DNA from: Daucus carota subsp. sativus
Taxonomy: Eukaryota; Streptophyta; Magnoliopsida; Apiales; Apiaceae
Reading direction: 5' to 3'
Length of the DNA stretch: 64,000 bases
Assembly: GCF_001625215.2 (NCBI RefSeq)
Contig: NC_030389.2
Span: 4,624,930-4,688,929, forward strand
Shown here: in pieces, positions 46,401 to 58,800 of the stretch
Numbering within the stretch: position 1 is the stretch's first letter
How the letters are laid out: each line of letters begins with the position of its first letter
Translations under genes and position numbers: made by a program
The notes under the pieces: generated by a model
What the model saw: only the letters and a program-made list of their open reading frames with translations
What the model was told of the DNA's origin: nothing
Databases searched by the model: none

Positions 46401-49400
46401 ATGATTAATATTATTGGAGTGTTTATTAGTTTGTCGGTAAGAAATTTTATGATTACTTGATTTCTTCAGGTATGCAGCAATATGTGGATCTTCTCCTGCT
46501 GATAAGATCAGTATGAAACCGGTAATACTCATAACTGTACTAATGCCTATTGAATTTAAAGTATACCTTTCATATAAACCTGTGTAATCCACATAACTTT
46601 ATTGAGCTCAAGCTTCTCAGAAAAGGTGGGAAAATATGTTATGAATATGGTTGCCTGTCATATGGGTTCTAAACTAATAGTGGGCGATTGGGGGTGGTAT
46701 GCCCCTCAAATTTAAAGCGCTTTCAAGTGCTTTAGGATGCAGAAATGTCTGTATTTGGTAAGTGCTCAAGTCAGAAATTGGTCATCTGTAATGTGGGTAC
46801 CTTCTTCATGGAGTTAATTCTCATTCCTGTGAAGTATTATTGGAAAGTCGGTCTTAAGCAGAGAGGCTGAAATGCTTTGCAGTGATGCCGTTAGACCTAG
46901 TTTATAGAATTTCCACTGCAAGTGTCCTTTTTCTGGTTATGGTTAAGGATAGGACCAGAAATGAGGTCTCCAGTTTTGAGCAGAAGTTTAATGCGCGACT
47001 AACACTGCTTATTCCTAAGCTTGTTTGCTGGAACTTTCCATTATATGGGCTAAAATATTTTGGAGGTGATAATTGGCTTATATCTCGATCCTCAGTGATT
47101 ATTATGTCTTTTTTGTTCCTCTGTTTCAAAAGATTGTCATGTTGAAAGTCGTTAATAAGCTTAAGTATGCGTTTATATTTGATATCAATACCTCTAGCCA
47201 ATCTCCTGTAGGAATTTCCACTAACTATTCAAAGTTCGAAAGGATATGTACCATTAGAACTTTATGAATGTTTTAATGCTAACTCTTTATTTAAAGTCTT
47301 GAGAAACTAGGAGGCCCTGTTTCCTGATTGAGGTTTTTTTGTCCATATGAATGTTGTTTATTAAAATGGGTCTGTTCTTTCTCTTCGGAATGCCTTTTTT
47401 AGATGCTTTGCTGGTGAAATTTTCGTTCTTAGGCTCTTCATGGATTCTATATTGTATTCTGCTGAACTATTTGTTGTCCATCTGTTTTGTCTACCACTTT
47501 CGCTGCAAAGCCAATCTTCTTTGTTACTTACAAACAAAAAACTGAACGGTGACAATGTATATTTACTCTTGTTAATACCGTTCCAGGGGCATGAAGGCCT
47601 TTGCTAATTGAATGCTGTTTTTTATCTTCCCGTTGTTCTCAATAGTGATTTTTTATACTCCTAGTGTCTCAAATAATCTGTTACATTATCTCCTTTGCAG
47701 TCTGTACCTTGTCTTCCGAACTTCTTATTAGATGAGAGCTCCAAGGCTCTAGGATCACTCCGATTAGGAAAGTATACGGAGGTTATCCCTTTTTGCTTTT
47801 TGCTAAGTATGTTTTTATTTGTCATGTATTTAAAAAATACTCTTACACTTTTATGCGTGTTTTTTTATAGTGGTTTAATGATGTTTTCTCGACTGATATT
47901 TCTGATAAGTGTGAAGAAGCTCTTAGTCTGTTAGAAAAGACACATGGTTGCAAGGTGAGCCAAAGCACAGATAATTCATCTTAATTACAATGTTTCTGTC
48001 TTTATGTCTTGCTAAAATGAAGTAACAATTTCCAGTGACTTTACTTCTGTGCCACCATAAATATATAATCTACTATCTTATTCTTGAAGAAATATTAATA
48101 AGTCAAATACTTAGTTGTAGCTTTTTTGCATGACAACATGTTAACCGATTTTCAGATGTGTGTGTGCAAGTGTATACTGGTCTATAAATATTCAGTTCTT
48201 CAGGAATTAACTTATCGTTCTGCTTTTGGTTCAAGACCGTAGATATTGTAATACCCGAGTTCGATCATATGCGCATGGCTCATGTTGTTTCAATTGGGTC
48301 TGAAGCAGCCTGTGGGCTATCTCCTGATTACGAGGCTGGGTAAATTTCCGCTATTTCTATTGTTTTATTAAAAGGTAGCCTGGTTGAATATTAAAATTCC
48401 TAACTCGTATGCTCTTCTATAGGTATGGTGTTAAATTAACCCTTGATTCTCGCATTAATTTTGCACTTTTTCAGTCATTCTCAGCTTCAGACTATGTTGC
48501 TGCCCAGTGTCTTAGGTGAGGCATGAGTTGAGCAATATTTTTTACTAAATTATATCCTATCCCTTCTTGTTTTGTTGGATCTTTTCTGTTTTGTCACCTT
48601 TCCTGTGCACCTTTATACACCAATTGTACTACACCCCAAACTTTAGGCACACAATGTGTTTAATTGGTAGTTACGGACTTAAGGTACACAAAGTGCATCT
48701 TCTGCATACTTTGAGTATACGAAGTGCAATTAACTCTTAATTCAACTATATGCTATCACAACCCAGTTGTGGTTAAATGGAATTGAAGTATGAAATAAGA
48801 GCCAATAAAACAGAAGAATACTCTGTAATTAGGAATTATGTAAGTTTAAAGTTTCGTGGTTTTTGATAGTGCAGCCTAACTGTTTACACAAGTTGATATG
48901 TATGTATTAATAATTACTGCCCAACTTGTTCCTTCTCCACCCTCATTGGACATTGAAAAGTGAAGCAATGTCACACACACACATGTTGATAAGACGAACC
49001 TTGATGAACACATAGTGTTGGCTCATGGGCCAAACCTGGGATGTCACCCTACTCCAATCTTAAATAAATCTCCAAATATGACCAGAAAAATGTCTTATGA
49101 AATCTTATAATAATATTTGAATGTACAATTATTTAGTTTTAGTCAGTTAATAAAGCTACTGGGCCAAAAAGGCGCAGATTTAAATAGTTCTAATATAGCT
49201 ATAATACCCCCCCCCCCCCCCCCCCCCCCAATTGAACGCACTCACACACCCAATTTTTTCCTTCGACAAGGCTTGAACCCTCAAAATGGCACGAGATTGG
49301 TTTAGATACCGTTTTCAACATACTGTACAAGGAAATCATACAAGATTTGGGCACCTTCTGGTGATCTGAATACAGTCCCCCTCTGCCTGGTTTCATCAGC

Positions 49401-51847
49401 AACATAAGGTCCCCAGTTTTTACATTTTACATTTTTATCTTCGTATTTCCTTGAATGCACTGACAAAAATCCTTATGTAAATATTTAGTTGTACTGCAAT
49501 AATATTTTTTGTGCAAAATCTTGTCTACGATAACTATAGACAAGAGACATGCAACTGAATATTTGAAAAGTATATGACTACAACAGGCATTTATTTTGCT
49601 GTATTTAATAGATCATTTCCATATGCTTCTGCACAGGCGAAGGATGATGTACTATCACATGGAGGCTTTCAAGGAAGTTGATATCATAGTGACCCCCACA
49701 ACTGGGTATTGTAAGCTGTACCCCTTCTATTTGCAGTACTATAGAAGATCTAGGTGTTCCGTAATATGCAATACTTTTCTGTTTCTAGTGGCTTAGACAA
49801 GTATTACCTTTTTTGCTAATTAGTAAGCACCCTATAAGTCATATGTTGCACTCATTCAAATTCTCTTATATTGTTTTTTCTATGTTTTTTTTTATAAAAT
49901 TTTGAGTAGAAAAGAATACTTTTATTTTTAACTAACCCAGATATATAAAGATTTAGTTAATGCCTCATTTATTCAGCTTATAAGAGGTAGTGCACTATTT
50001 TTGTTGTCAGCATGACAGCACCACTTATACCTGTCGCTGCTCTTAAATTGGGAGAGACAAATATGAAGGTCACGGGTGAGATATCTTTTTTTCTTAATAT
50101 TGATATTTGTGATTACACGAATGTCTGTGGTGGACGTCTCTCCAATTTTGTATGTGAGGATCTATTGCTCAAGTCATTACCCTTAAGCTGTGAATGCTTG
50201 CATTTAACATATATGATTCAGTGTGGATGATTAGCATTTTAGTCAAGAGCGCAAGTAAATTTGATTATCCTAATGGGGCCATAATCTTGTTGAAGTTTTC
50301 GTAATGGAGTTTTTAACCTGCACTATCATTCTCGCCTACATTAGCCATTGCACAATTTACTCAGCACGTGTAAACAAGTGATTTATTCCAGTTTCTATAC
50401 CTGAATTCAGAAATCATCTATTCTTGTAAAATGTAAAACCATGTATTTGAGTACAAATGACTTGATGTTGTGGCTTGTGCTATATAGATACGATGTTTTA
50501 TGTATTATCTTGACAAAATTGATTCGACCAATGGCCACCAGCTCTAGTGCTGGCTAGCTGACGTCAGTACTATATGTTCGTACAAGTTGACATTTTTATA
50601 TAAGATATCATTATTTATTTGTTAACGGAGAATTCTGGTTAAACACTGATTTGCTCAAGTAGCTTGGAATATCTTATATCACAGAGTAGTAGATATTGAA
50701 TCCATTTATGTCGTCTATACAAAGTTCTTAATAATACATCAACAATATCTAAAGCCGTGTCGACGGTAAAAGGCTACTTATTGTTATTCACTTTGTTTAC
50801 AGAGCATATAATAACTTACATATGTCAGATGGAACTCACTGCAAGTGTATACATTTTGAACTGTGCAAGTTTGACCATGTATTCTCATACTTTCTCTTTA
50901 TCTATGATGAGATTCTGTTATTGCAAACATTAATTACATGTGATTTGCTGCTGTCAGATTATTATTACATAGTAATACTTCTAGTTGCTTATTTTGGTGG
51001 ACTACTGATCTTGATTCTGGACTTTTTCAGCTAATCTCATGCGGTTTATCGTAGACCCAAATCTTCTTGGGCTCCCAGCAATTTCTGTCCCAGTAAGTTC
51101 TTATGCATATATTTTTAGTCTCCACCAATTATAGAAACAGAGATTCCAGTTCTTCGAAGTTTAAACTAAAAATTCTAGTTTGCTCGAGAAGCTGCTCATG
51201 CTGGTGTTCACTGGTTTACATCTATGCAACATTTTTCCAGCTTGGATACATCTTGTTTAAGAATGTATTCTGCTATTACTCAAATTACTTGATTAATAAA
51301 CATAGCATTCTTTGTTTTTGACATCTTCACATTGCTTGTAATATTAAGTTTAGGAAATGTCAGTGACTTCCTCCCCTACAACAATGCTAAGTTGCTTACC
51401 TTCCGGTACTTTTCTTTTTCCCACAGGTTGGCTATGATAAGCAAGGGCTTCCAATAGGCTTGCAATTAATAGGCCGTCCATGGGCTGAAGCTTCAATTTT
51501 ACGCCTGGCTGCAGCCATAGAGGTTCCAAATCTATCACTTAGAATATATTTATAGAGATTTAAATGCATGAATCGGGTCATATCATGTTAAACTTGATCC
51601 AAACGCTATATAAATGGAAGAAAATAAAATTATGCGAGCTAGACCTTCACCAAAGAGCTCAGCTAGCTTCTACCCTTGTATGCCCTATGTCCTGTTTATA
51701 TTACAGCCCACAGTATCACATGCAATAGACTATATACAAAATTATACCAAATATGGTAACTAACTTATACACTAATGGCAATTTCAGGAACTTTGTGCGA
51801 ATCCGAAGAAGCCGCAGTCATATTTTGATGTTTTGAAGGGAACCTGA
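40415..51847 (+). CDS. FAAH: fatty acid amide hydrolase (amidase signature family)
   Basis: Twenty exons: 40415-40493, 40617-40726, 41353-41413, 42001-42188, 42266-42395, 42551-42628, 42757-42904, 43471-43583, 43678-43753, 45545-45616, 46470-46521, 47701-47781, 47871-47954, 48236-48339, 48423-48515, 49637-49705, 50011-50075, 51031-51092, 51427-51522, 51788-51847. They join in frame to 606 residues, one shorter than Arabidopsis FAAH as I remember it. The Ser-Ser-Lys triad is intact: Lys204 (MAIKDD), Ser280 (TGGSSSG) and nucleophile Ser304 (TDGGGS), with the glycine-rich amidase signature between. The enzyme hydrolyses N-acylethanolamines and other fatty amides to fatty acid and amine, at membranes; it affects growth and ABA and defence responses. 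Intron 6 uses a GC donor (42629-42630) and holds a duplicated acceptor. Large introns 9 (1.8 kb) and 15 (1.1 kb) hold MITEs and a poly-C run. The long N-terminus before Lys204 is typical of the plant form. No exon damage was seen. Confidence 0.95.
42655..42770 (+). repeat. 58-bp tandem duplication across a FAAH splice acceptor
   Basis: The unit ATAATATAACATTTGACTG...GCAACATCATGG is present at 42655-42712 and 42713-42770. Each copy contains the end of intron 6 (GTCAACAG) and the first bases of exon 7. Only the second continues into the real exon. Confidence 0.95.
44889..45186. mobile_element. hAT-like MITE in FAAH intron 9
   Basis: GGTTTGTTTGCGAG at the left pairs with TACCAAACAAACTTG at the right. 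Interior has GCTGTTAAA and GCTTTT repeats. Boundaries are approximate and the target duplication is unclear. Confidence 0.5.
46027..46320. mobile_element. MITE with 90-bp internal palindrome in FAAH intron 10
   Basis: Ends GGGTTTTGGTCCCTGACA and CCCTGACAAACCAGGACCC are inverted, as are TATCTAACACA near the left and TGTGTTAGATA near the right. In the middle (46137-46226) is a palindrome centred on CCGCGG, with 42 of 45 positions pairing by eye. A second small hairpin TCCCTGACAA/TTGTCAGGGA is at 46038-46061. Confidence 0.7.
49207..49229 (+). repeat. 23-base poly-C run
   Basis: Uninterrupted C from 49207 to 49229 in FAAH intron 15. Its true length is uncertain because homopolymers are error-prone in sequencing and assembly. 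Confidence 0.7.
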
Positions 51848-52198
51848 AGAATCCTTGTCAGGCTTTACTCATATTGAGATTGCATGCAGAGCTTTAGACA
51901 CGAATTATTTTTCCGCACCCAAGAACATTTTATAAACATGGAAAAAATGAAGTTTCTTGGGGCGATCAGCCATTTCTTGGCTGAGATAGTTAATCCAGTT
52001 CTCCTTTGGATCTATACATTAATGCATCATTTGTATTTCTGAAACAAAACTAGTCCTTCTATAACAATGTTTGTCAATAGCTGAAACCTCGTTTTGGCTT
52101 CATTAAAGGACTTGCTAAATTATGAACTCTTCAGACAGTGGGTTTAAGATGTGAGACAGATATTTTAACAGGAGAGCTTTTACTAAATACAAAAATAT
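51848..52198. other. FAAH 3' UTR and spacer
   Basis: Sequence after the FAAH stop, with T-rich stretches; no separate gene seen. Confidence 0.5.
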
Positions 52199-52200
52199 TA

Positions 52201-52503
52201 CTCCCTCCGTCCCACCAGGTTCTTTACAGTTTCCTTTTTGGGTTGTCCCATCCAATTCTTTACATTCCAAAACTTACCAAAATTAGTCAATGGGTCCCGC
52301 CACTTCCCAACTTTTTCTCACTTTTCACACTACTTTTACTCCCTTTTCACACTACTTTTACTCCACTATCTCTTTTTTATTCATTAAAAATTGACGGGTC
52401 CCACCACTTCACCTACTTTTCTTCCTCTTTTCCACTACTTTATACATATTTCTTAACCTCCGTGCCCAAACCAAACGTAAAGAATTGGCTGGGACGGAGG
52501 GAG
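52201..52503. mobile_element. Stowaway-like MITE
   Basis: CTCCCTCCGTCCCACCAGG at the left and GGCTGGGACGGAGGGAG at the right are inverted. TA flanks at 52199-52200 and 52504-52505. 303 bp. Contains an internal 22-bp duplication (TTTTCACACTACTTTTACTC). Same family as 4048-4325. Confidence 0.9.
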
Positions 52504-52783
52504 TATATTTTATATAATATATAAATAAAAATATGTATTACATATAATAAATTATCATATGTTAAATATTTTTCTATTTAAAAATAATGTATATTTTTGG
52601 TTATTATAAATTAATTAACATAAAATCACAAATAAATATTTCATAATATGGTAAGTGACGGCTTAAAGTGTGCCCTTTGATTTAGATTTGGGGAGAGAGT
52701 ACAGGACATTAATTGACCTGTAAGATAATAAAGTGAAAAACTGAGAGACATTGTAATACAATTTTTTAGATTACAATTTCTTA

Positions 52784-54489
52784 GGGGCTGGTATTGTATC
52801 ATGATTTTTAATGACTTTTATTGACTTTTAAAATCTTGGTGTATTCAATTAAGACTTTTAAATACTCTTTAAAAGTAAAGAGGTATTGTATCAGGATTTT
52901 TAAAAAGTCTTTCAAAGTTCGAGGTATTGAATTACAACTTTTAAAGAGTTATTAAAAGTTAGTTGTTATTCAATATATCAATGACTTTGGTGGAAAAATA
53001 TATTTGATAGACTTTTAATGACTTTCTATGAAAAATTGCATATATTTTTTCAGAAAATTGTCAGGCCATTCTTGAAAAGATTTGACATGACTTTATCTTC
53101 CCTCAATTAACGGGTCGCTCCAACCAGTTAAAATGTAAATGACCTGCATGTAGCTAATTGAATTTTTCATAGACAAGTGCACAATAATTTTACACGAATA
53201 GCTAATAATTTATACTTCTTGCTGTCGTTAATAATTAAATTGATATCTCCGCACAACAAAAACAATATGCTAGTTTTGATAGGACGGATGATACATTAAA
53301 TCCATACTTTAGCTTTACGAAGAAAGAAAACAGACATTCAGGAGTAAAACTCAAGGCTCATCGACAAACTATTCATTAGAACGGCAAATGTTACATTCAA
53401 CTTGAGTTCAAAATTGCTTAGTTTAACTCCACTAAAGCTTCTGTGATCACAAAAACAGGAACTCGACCAAACATGCAGGAACTAATAAAAATACCAGTGA
53501 CCACTACACGCGTCCAAGTCCAGAACACCCCTGCATTAAGGTTCTGCATTGAGGGAATTAGCAATATTATGTTCATCAGACCCTCATGTCCCCTGACTCC
53601 CACCACCTGGGGTTCTGCCATCGCTGCGTCTGACTAGTTCGCACCATTATAATCTGGCACACAAACTAGTATATCAGGACTGACTAGTTCGCACCATTAT
53701 AATCTTATATAAACAAAATTAATATATTAGAATTCTTTGATGTACTTGTGAGTTGTGACAAATTGGAGTTGCAATAGTGACATTGTTTTGGTCTATTTAA
53801 TTCAGATTGCAGTTTAATGCCTTCTTTTGATCTATTTGAATCAGTTTTGTGCATTGTCTTCAACAGATAGCAAATTAGAGCAAATCTTGAACTTACTCTT
53901 TGAAATACAGACACAAGAGAACTTAAGTAACTGCAGTGATAAATTACCTCTAGAGTACTTAAGTAACTTGAGTACTGTTGGAACAGAGATTTGTACAAGG
54001 TCACATAATAAGAAGAGTGAAAAACACATAATTCTCGAGTCCTAAAATCCGTAAATTTATGGTATCAAAAGTGAATACAAAAATCTGATACAAGGTCACA
54101 ATTAACATTATGTTTATAATTATGATTCAGTAAATAGTATTATAGTATATATAATACAGCAATAATACCTTGTACTCGATTTTATAGTCACCAGATTTGT
54201 GAACATACACCCAACTTGGGTATAGCAAAAGATCGAGAGGGTATAACAAAAGGTCTAGAGGGTTTCAAATAAGCTATTTATGATTTTAATAAAAGTCTAT
54301 TAAAGTATTTCAAAGTCATGAATTTGTAAAAAAAAAGTCTGTTAAAGTTTTTAAAAGTCATTGTCTCGGGAGTCATGAATTGTTTTTGAAATCTTAAGAA
54401 GTCAACGAGAGTCATTAAAAGTCTATAAAATCCATTAAAGTCATCCTCTCAGAATTTGTCATTAAAAGTCATGATACAATACCAGCCCC
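52784..54489. mobile_element. 1.7-kb PIF/Harbinger-type element, non-autonomous
   Basis: Starts GGGGCTGGTATTGTATCATG and ends CATGATACAATACCAGCCCC: inverted repeats with the outer 20 bases perfect and further similarity inwards. TTA duplications at 52781-52783 and 54490-54492. Both flanking arms are full of GACTTTTAA/TTAAAAGTC motifs. The centre (about 53080-53760) is different and has no transposase frame, so it may be captured DNA. Confidence 0.9.
53632..53705. repeat. 24-bp direct repeat in the PIF/Harbinger element
   Basis: GACTAGTTCGCACCATTATA followed by ATCT occurs at about 53632 and 53681, separated by about 25 bp. Confidence 0.8.
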
Positions 54490-54871
54490 TTAGATTACGT
54501 GTACCGTAATTATTTTCAATTTCAAAATGTAATGAATATTGTTCACTTGTCTCTCATATCTTTTGTATATTTCATTTTAAAAAAAATAATTCAATAAATA
54601 ATAATCATACGACATCTACAAGAATAATCGAGTCGAACAAATATAAAAAAAATTAACATGACTGTTTTCATACCCAAAATGAGACAACTAAGCGATGTTG
54701 AAATCGACGATTGTACATGTATACATCTTTTCTCTGTATTCATCATCTTTTCCAAAAACTCCGTTGAGCTATCAACCACAAATGCAATTCTCGAATTTTT
54801 TTTTTAATCCAATGATGTTTGTATGTGTCTCCGATTACTTTATTTTTTTTATTTTTATAGTCCAAAAGCCC

Positions 54872-54936
54872 AACTCAGCAAATTATATTGACATTTATAA
54901 AAACCGGCTAAAACTCAGCAAATTATATTGACATTT
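54872..54936. repeat. two-copy 25-bp repeat, 40-bp period
   Basis: AACTCAGCAAATTATATTGA followed by CATTT occurs at 54872 and 54912, about 140-200 bp before the TBL start. Confidence 0.85.
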
Positions 54937-55061
54937 CTTAATCATGTCCTTGATCAATTTACGTGTGCAAAGTGTAGCTTTTTTTTTTTGCCAAGAAAGT
55001 GTAGCTTAAATATTTTCATCACTAGTTCACTCCAGATCTCTGCAACAGAAAGTGCAAACAA

Positions 55062-55163
55062 ATGAATAACAATGGCTTCCAAGCTAACTTCAAAGCTCTT
55101 ACAATCCCTAATCATCTCCACTCTCACACTCATCTTTCTCTACACCACTTTCTTCACCATTAA
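55062..55163 (+). promoter_or_regulatory. 33-codon uORF overlapping the TBL start
   Basis: An ATG at 55062, 10 nt before the main ATG, opens a different frame that stops at TAA 55161-55163. The context of this ATG is weak (C at -3, A at +4) while the main ATG has A at -3 and G at +4, so ribosomes could often skip it. It matters only if the transcript starts upstream of 55062. Confidence 0.5.
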
Positions 55164-55765
55164 TCCACCATTTCAAGCAACCCCATCTCCTCCAAAACAC
55201 TCAATTTCGCCTCAATCACACTGCAATCTGTTCACCGGCAAATGGGTTTTTGACCCGACCCGGGAACCAATTTATGACTCCACATGCCCATTTCACAGGA
55301 ACTCATGGAATTGCTTGAGGAATCAAAGGGAGAACATGGGTCGGATCAATTCTTGGAAATGGGTGCCTGAAAAATGTGATCTTTCTCGGGTTGACCCGGT
55401 TGGGTTCATGGGTCTGATGAGGAATAAAAGAATTGGGTTTGTTGGGGATTCTTTGAACGAGAATTTTTTGGCTTCTTTTCTTTGTATTTTGAGAGTTGGT
55501 GATTTGGGTGCTAAGAAATGGAAAAGGAAAGGGGCTTGGAGAGGCGCTTTTTATCCGAAATATAATTTGACAGTTGGGTATCATAGAGCTGTTTTGCTTG
55601 CCAAATATCAGTAAGTTCTCGAATACGATAGTGACTGTTTATGTGCTTGTACCGAAGTTTATTAGTACTTCTAGACTTTGTGATCATACTGTTGTGTAAA
55701 CATTTTAGCCATTACATGGATTTTGTAGTGAACCTAATGCATTATATTTCCACATTTATAATTAC

Positions 55766-55802
<37 letters not shown>

Positions 55803-58800
55803 GTATATGATGCTGAACACTTATTCACAAGGCATTGATGCCAAAAAAAAGCTCTCCGGAAAGAACGAATTGTGTTGTCCATTGTGAATTCGCAGCCTGA
55901 AAATCGTCACTTTTTGTTTAAGAAAGATCTCTATCAAAGTTAAGCCTAGGTTTTACTTCGAACCTATTTTTTTTTTTTTTGTCAGGGTCTACAAATTCGT
56001 AGATGAGTTGTATCAGAGATACAATAACCGCAATAGGGATTCCTTTCATCCAATAAAGTTTATCATCTAACCGAAAGATACGTAGAGTATCTCCGGACGT
56101 TTAGATAATAAGACTTATAGGACTAAATCAGAGAAACCCATACCGTCTCTTTCAATGATCCTGAAAAACAAAGCAAACAACGAGAAATATACGAATGATA
56201 ATTCAAGAAGAAAAAAGTATATATTGTGGAGAAAAATAGGTCCAATTATGGCAATAATTCCTAACAAAACATAACAGCTTGTTCAATATAAGAAAATTAG
56301 AACTTATAAAGAAAAAGATACAATGAAAAAGAATTTAATGTCTAACCAAAGTGAAAACTTTGGTTAGACACACATGTACTAAAAATTTCCATATCTGTAT
56401 AGTGTATATAAGCTTTTGTGATGTTCATTTGAGATCCCTAGAGTTTCCCTGAAAACTTTCCTGATATAAATTCCAAACATGGAAGCTTTTCTGAATATTA
56501 CATTTGATTATCACTGTTTTAGACCATATCAACACATAAGCTTTTCTGATGGCCGGGAACTACCTCCTTTTCGAGTTTTTGCACGCACCGGTTCCCCTGT
56601 AGCCTTTGGTTCTTGACGATCTGTCATAGAAAAACAAGGCATCAGAACATTACATAACCAATCGTAGTTTAGACTGTTTAGTTTTGTATTTCTCAAGCCA
56701 TACAGCATATCCAGTCTGCCTAAGGCTAATATTCCTAGACCAAGCACATAGATTCTGGTGTCTGCCAAACTTATAAAATGCAACTTACATTTTTCTGGAG
56801 GGGACCTTTACGGAGACGAAAACATATACACTAATCCTTTTAAACATTATGATGTAAATCTTAGAGAACAATCCACGTTCTGAACCTTTCATGAACTTTA
56901 AAACATATTTAAAGATGAACTACCATGAGCAGAATTTTAGGACTATCATCTAATCACTTCAAAAGGCAAGGCACTGTCTCACACAATGGACCAAAACCAG
57001 ACACAAAAAGCATGGACACCAGACTTAACTAGTTCAGAAATTTTTTAACATATTTATTATGGCACAATCTTTCAATATTCTTTGTACACAAATACCAGAC
57101 AGTGACAAACAACAGACCAAAATCTAAAGGAATGTTCTCTTTTTATATAAAATCTCTTCTTTCAAGTAAATTTGTCTGCCACACCTTCTTGTGTGTCTAA
57201 CACACCTTCTCTTATGTCTTTATATAGAACACACTTTTTGAATGAATTGTAACACCTTTGTTTTGGTAGTTAAGTTTTATCCGGTCAATCGGTCTTTATT
57301 CATTTTTAGTGTTCAATTGTGAGTTGGATGGTCTCAAGGAAAGTCACTTGTTAATCATAGCTAGGAGAAGGCTAAAGTGTTTATCAAATCTTCATGCAAG
57401 ACTTGTTAAATAATTTTTTTTAAATACATTTTCTATGTTTTATTTTATGGAATATATATTAAATCTTTATATTTGCATACAATTGTGAATGTATATTTTT
57501 CACATGAATATATATTTATTTATTTGAAAATTTATATTTTTATCGTGTACCTTCATGTATATAAAATGAGAACCCATATCCGACACTAAATTCACCGCGT
57601 ACTTTCGTGTATCAAAAATTGAAATCCAAACACTAACTTTTCATGTTCGTGTCGTGTACCAAATTGTGAGGTCTAATTATAAACTTAGCATATGAGTAAT
57701 TATTACTCCATCTCAAAATAATAGTCTTGTTTTGATGTGACTTAGTCAAATTGACCAAATTTTGACCAAGTATTACACTTGCAATATAATTAACTTTTTT
57801 AAAATTTATATCATTAGATGTATATTTGATCTACATTAAAATGTTTTTTTTTCAGTTTTTAAAAATTATAAAAGAATAATTTTTTATTTACGGTTAAAAT
57901 CCGGTCAATTTGACTATTGAAAAGTCAAACAAGACTGTTATTTTGAGATGGAGGGAGTAATATCTAAACCTGAACCTGTATTTTTTTTTAAATTTAAGTA
58001 GGTATTTTATAAGCTAAGCTCTATATAAGTTCTACTTAATGAGTGAGTAGAGGAAGCTTGGTTTAAAAATCAACAATTTTATTAATTTCACTACTCTTTT
58101 AAGTTCTGCTTTCCTGGCTTTGTGAGTTGGAAAATTTGCTTTAGAATATATATTTGAAGGCTGATTTCTGGAATCTTGCTTGGTTTTGGATTATCATACT
58201 CTGCTCTCTATACAGGCTTGAGTAACTTTACATTTCTCTGAGTTTTTTTGTTAAGAACGAACATCCACAAAATTGCACGCAGAACTACTCCTCCATCAGT
58301 TTGAGGAGTATCCTCCGGTATGAGACTTCAATAGTTTTCAGACTCATGAAAGTCAAAGGTGAATTATTAGAATCTTTATATATCTAGGTGAATTATGAAG
58401 TCCTCCATTATGAATTAATTTCTACTTAATTCTATCTAATTTTTTATAAGGATTAAAGTTGATTCTAATTTATTAGAATTTAATTATTTGGGATATATAG
58501 ATATTATGTTTATTCCAAAATATTGTTGTAAAATTAGAGAAGTATTTGTTTACACTGGTTCTGGTTTCCTTTTTATTAGGATTTCACTTGGATAAGTTTT
58601 AGGGTTGTACTCCCAACTCCTATATAAGGAAATGTAATATATTATTCTTAAAAGATTTTGATTGATTATTGAGTTGAGAGTTCTTTATCTTTTTATGGAT
58701 TGCTATTTTAACAAATTCCTCGTCAGGGTAGTGATTCTTTTGTGGTTGGATTACCATTGTGCTGGAGGATTTTTACAGTTGATCCACATATAACCATCAT

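Noticed and set aside
46341..47201. Several ORFs of 83-99 residues
   Set aside because: They lie in FAAH intron 11, overlap each other on opposite strands and have no motif.
52138..52524. 128-residue plus-strand ORF
   Set aside because: It overlaps a Stowaway MITE almost exactly and is not protein-like.
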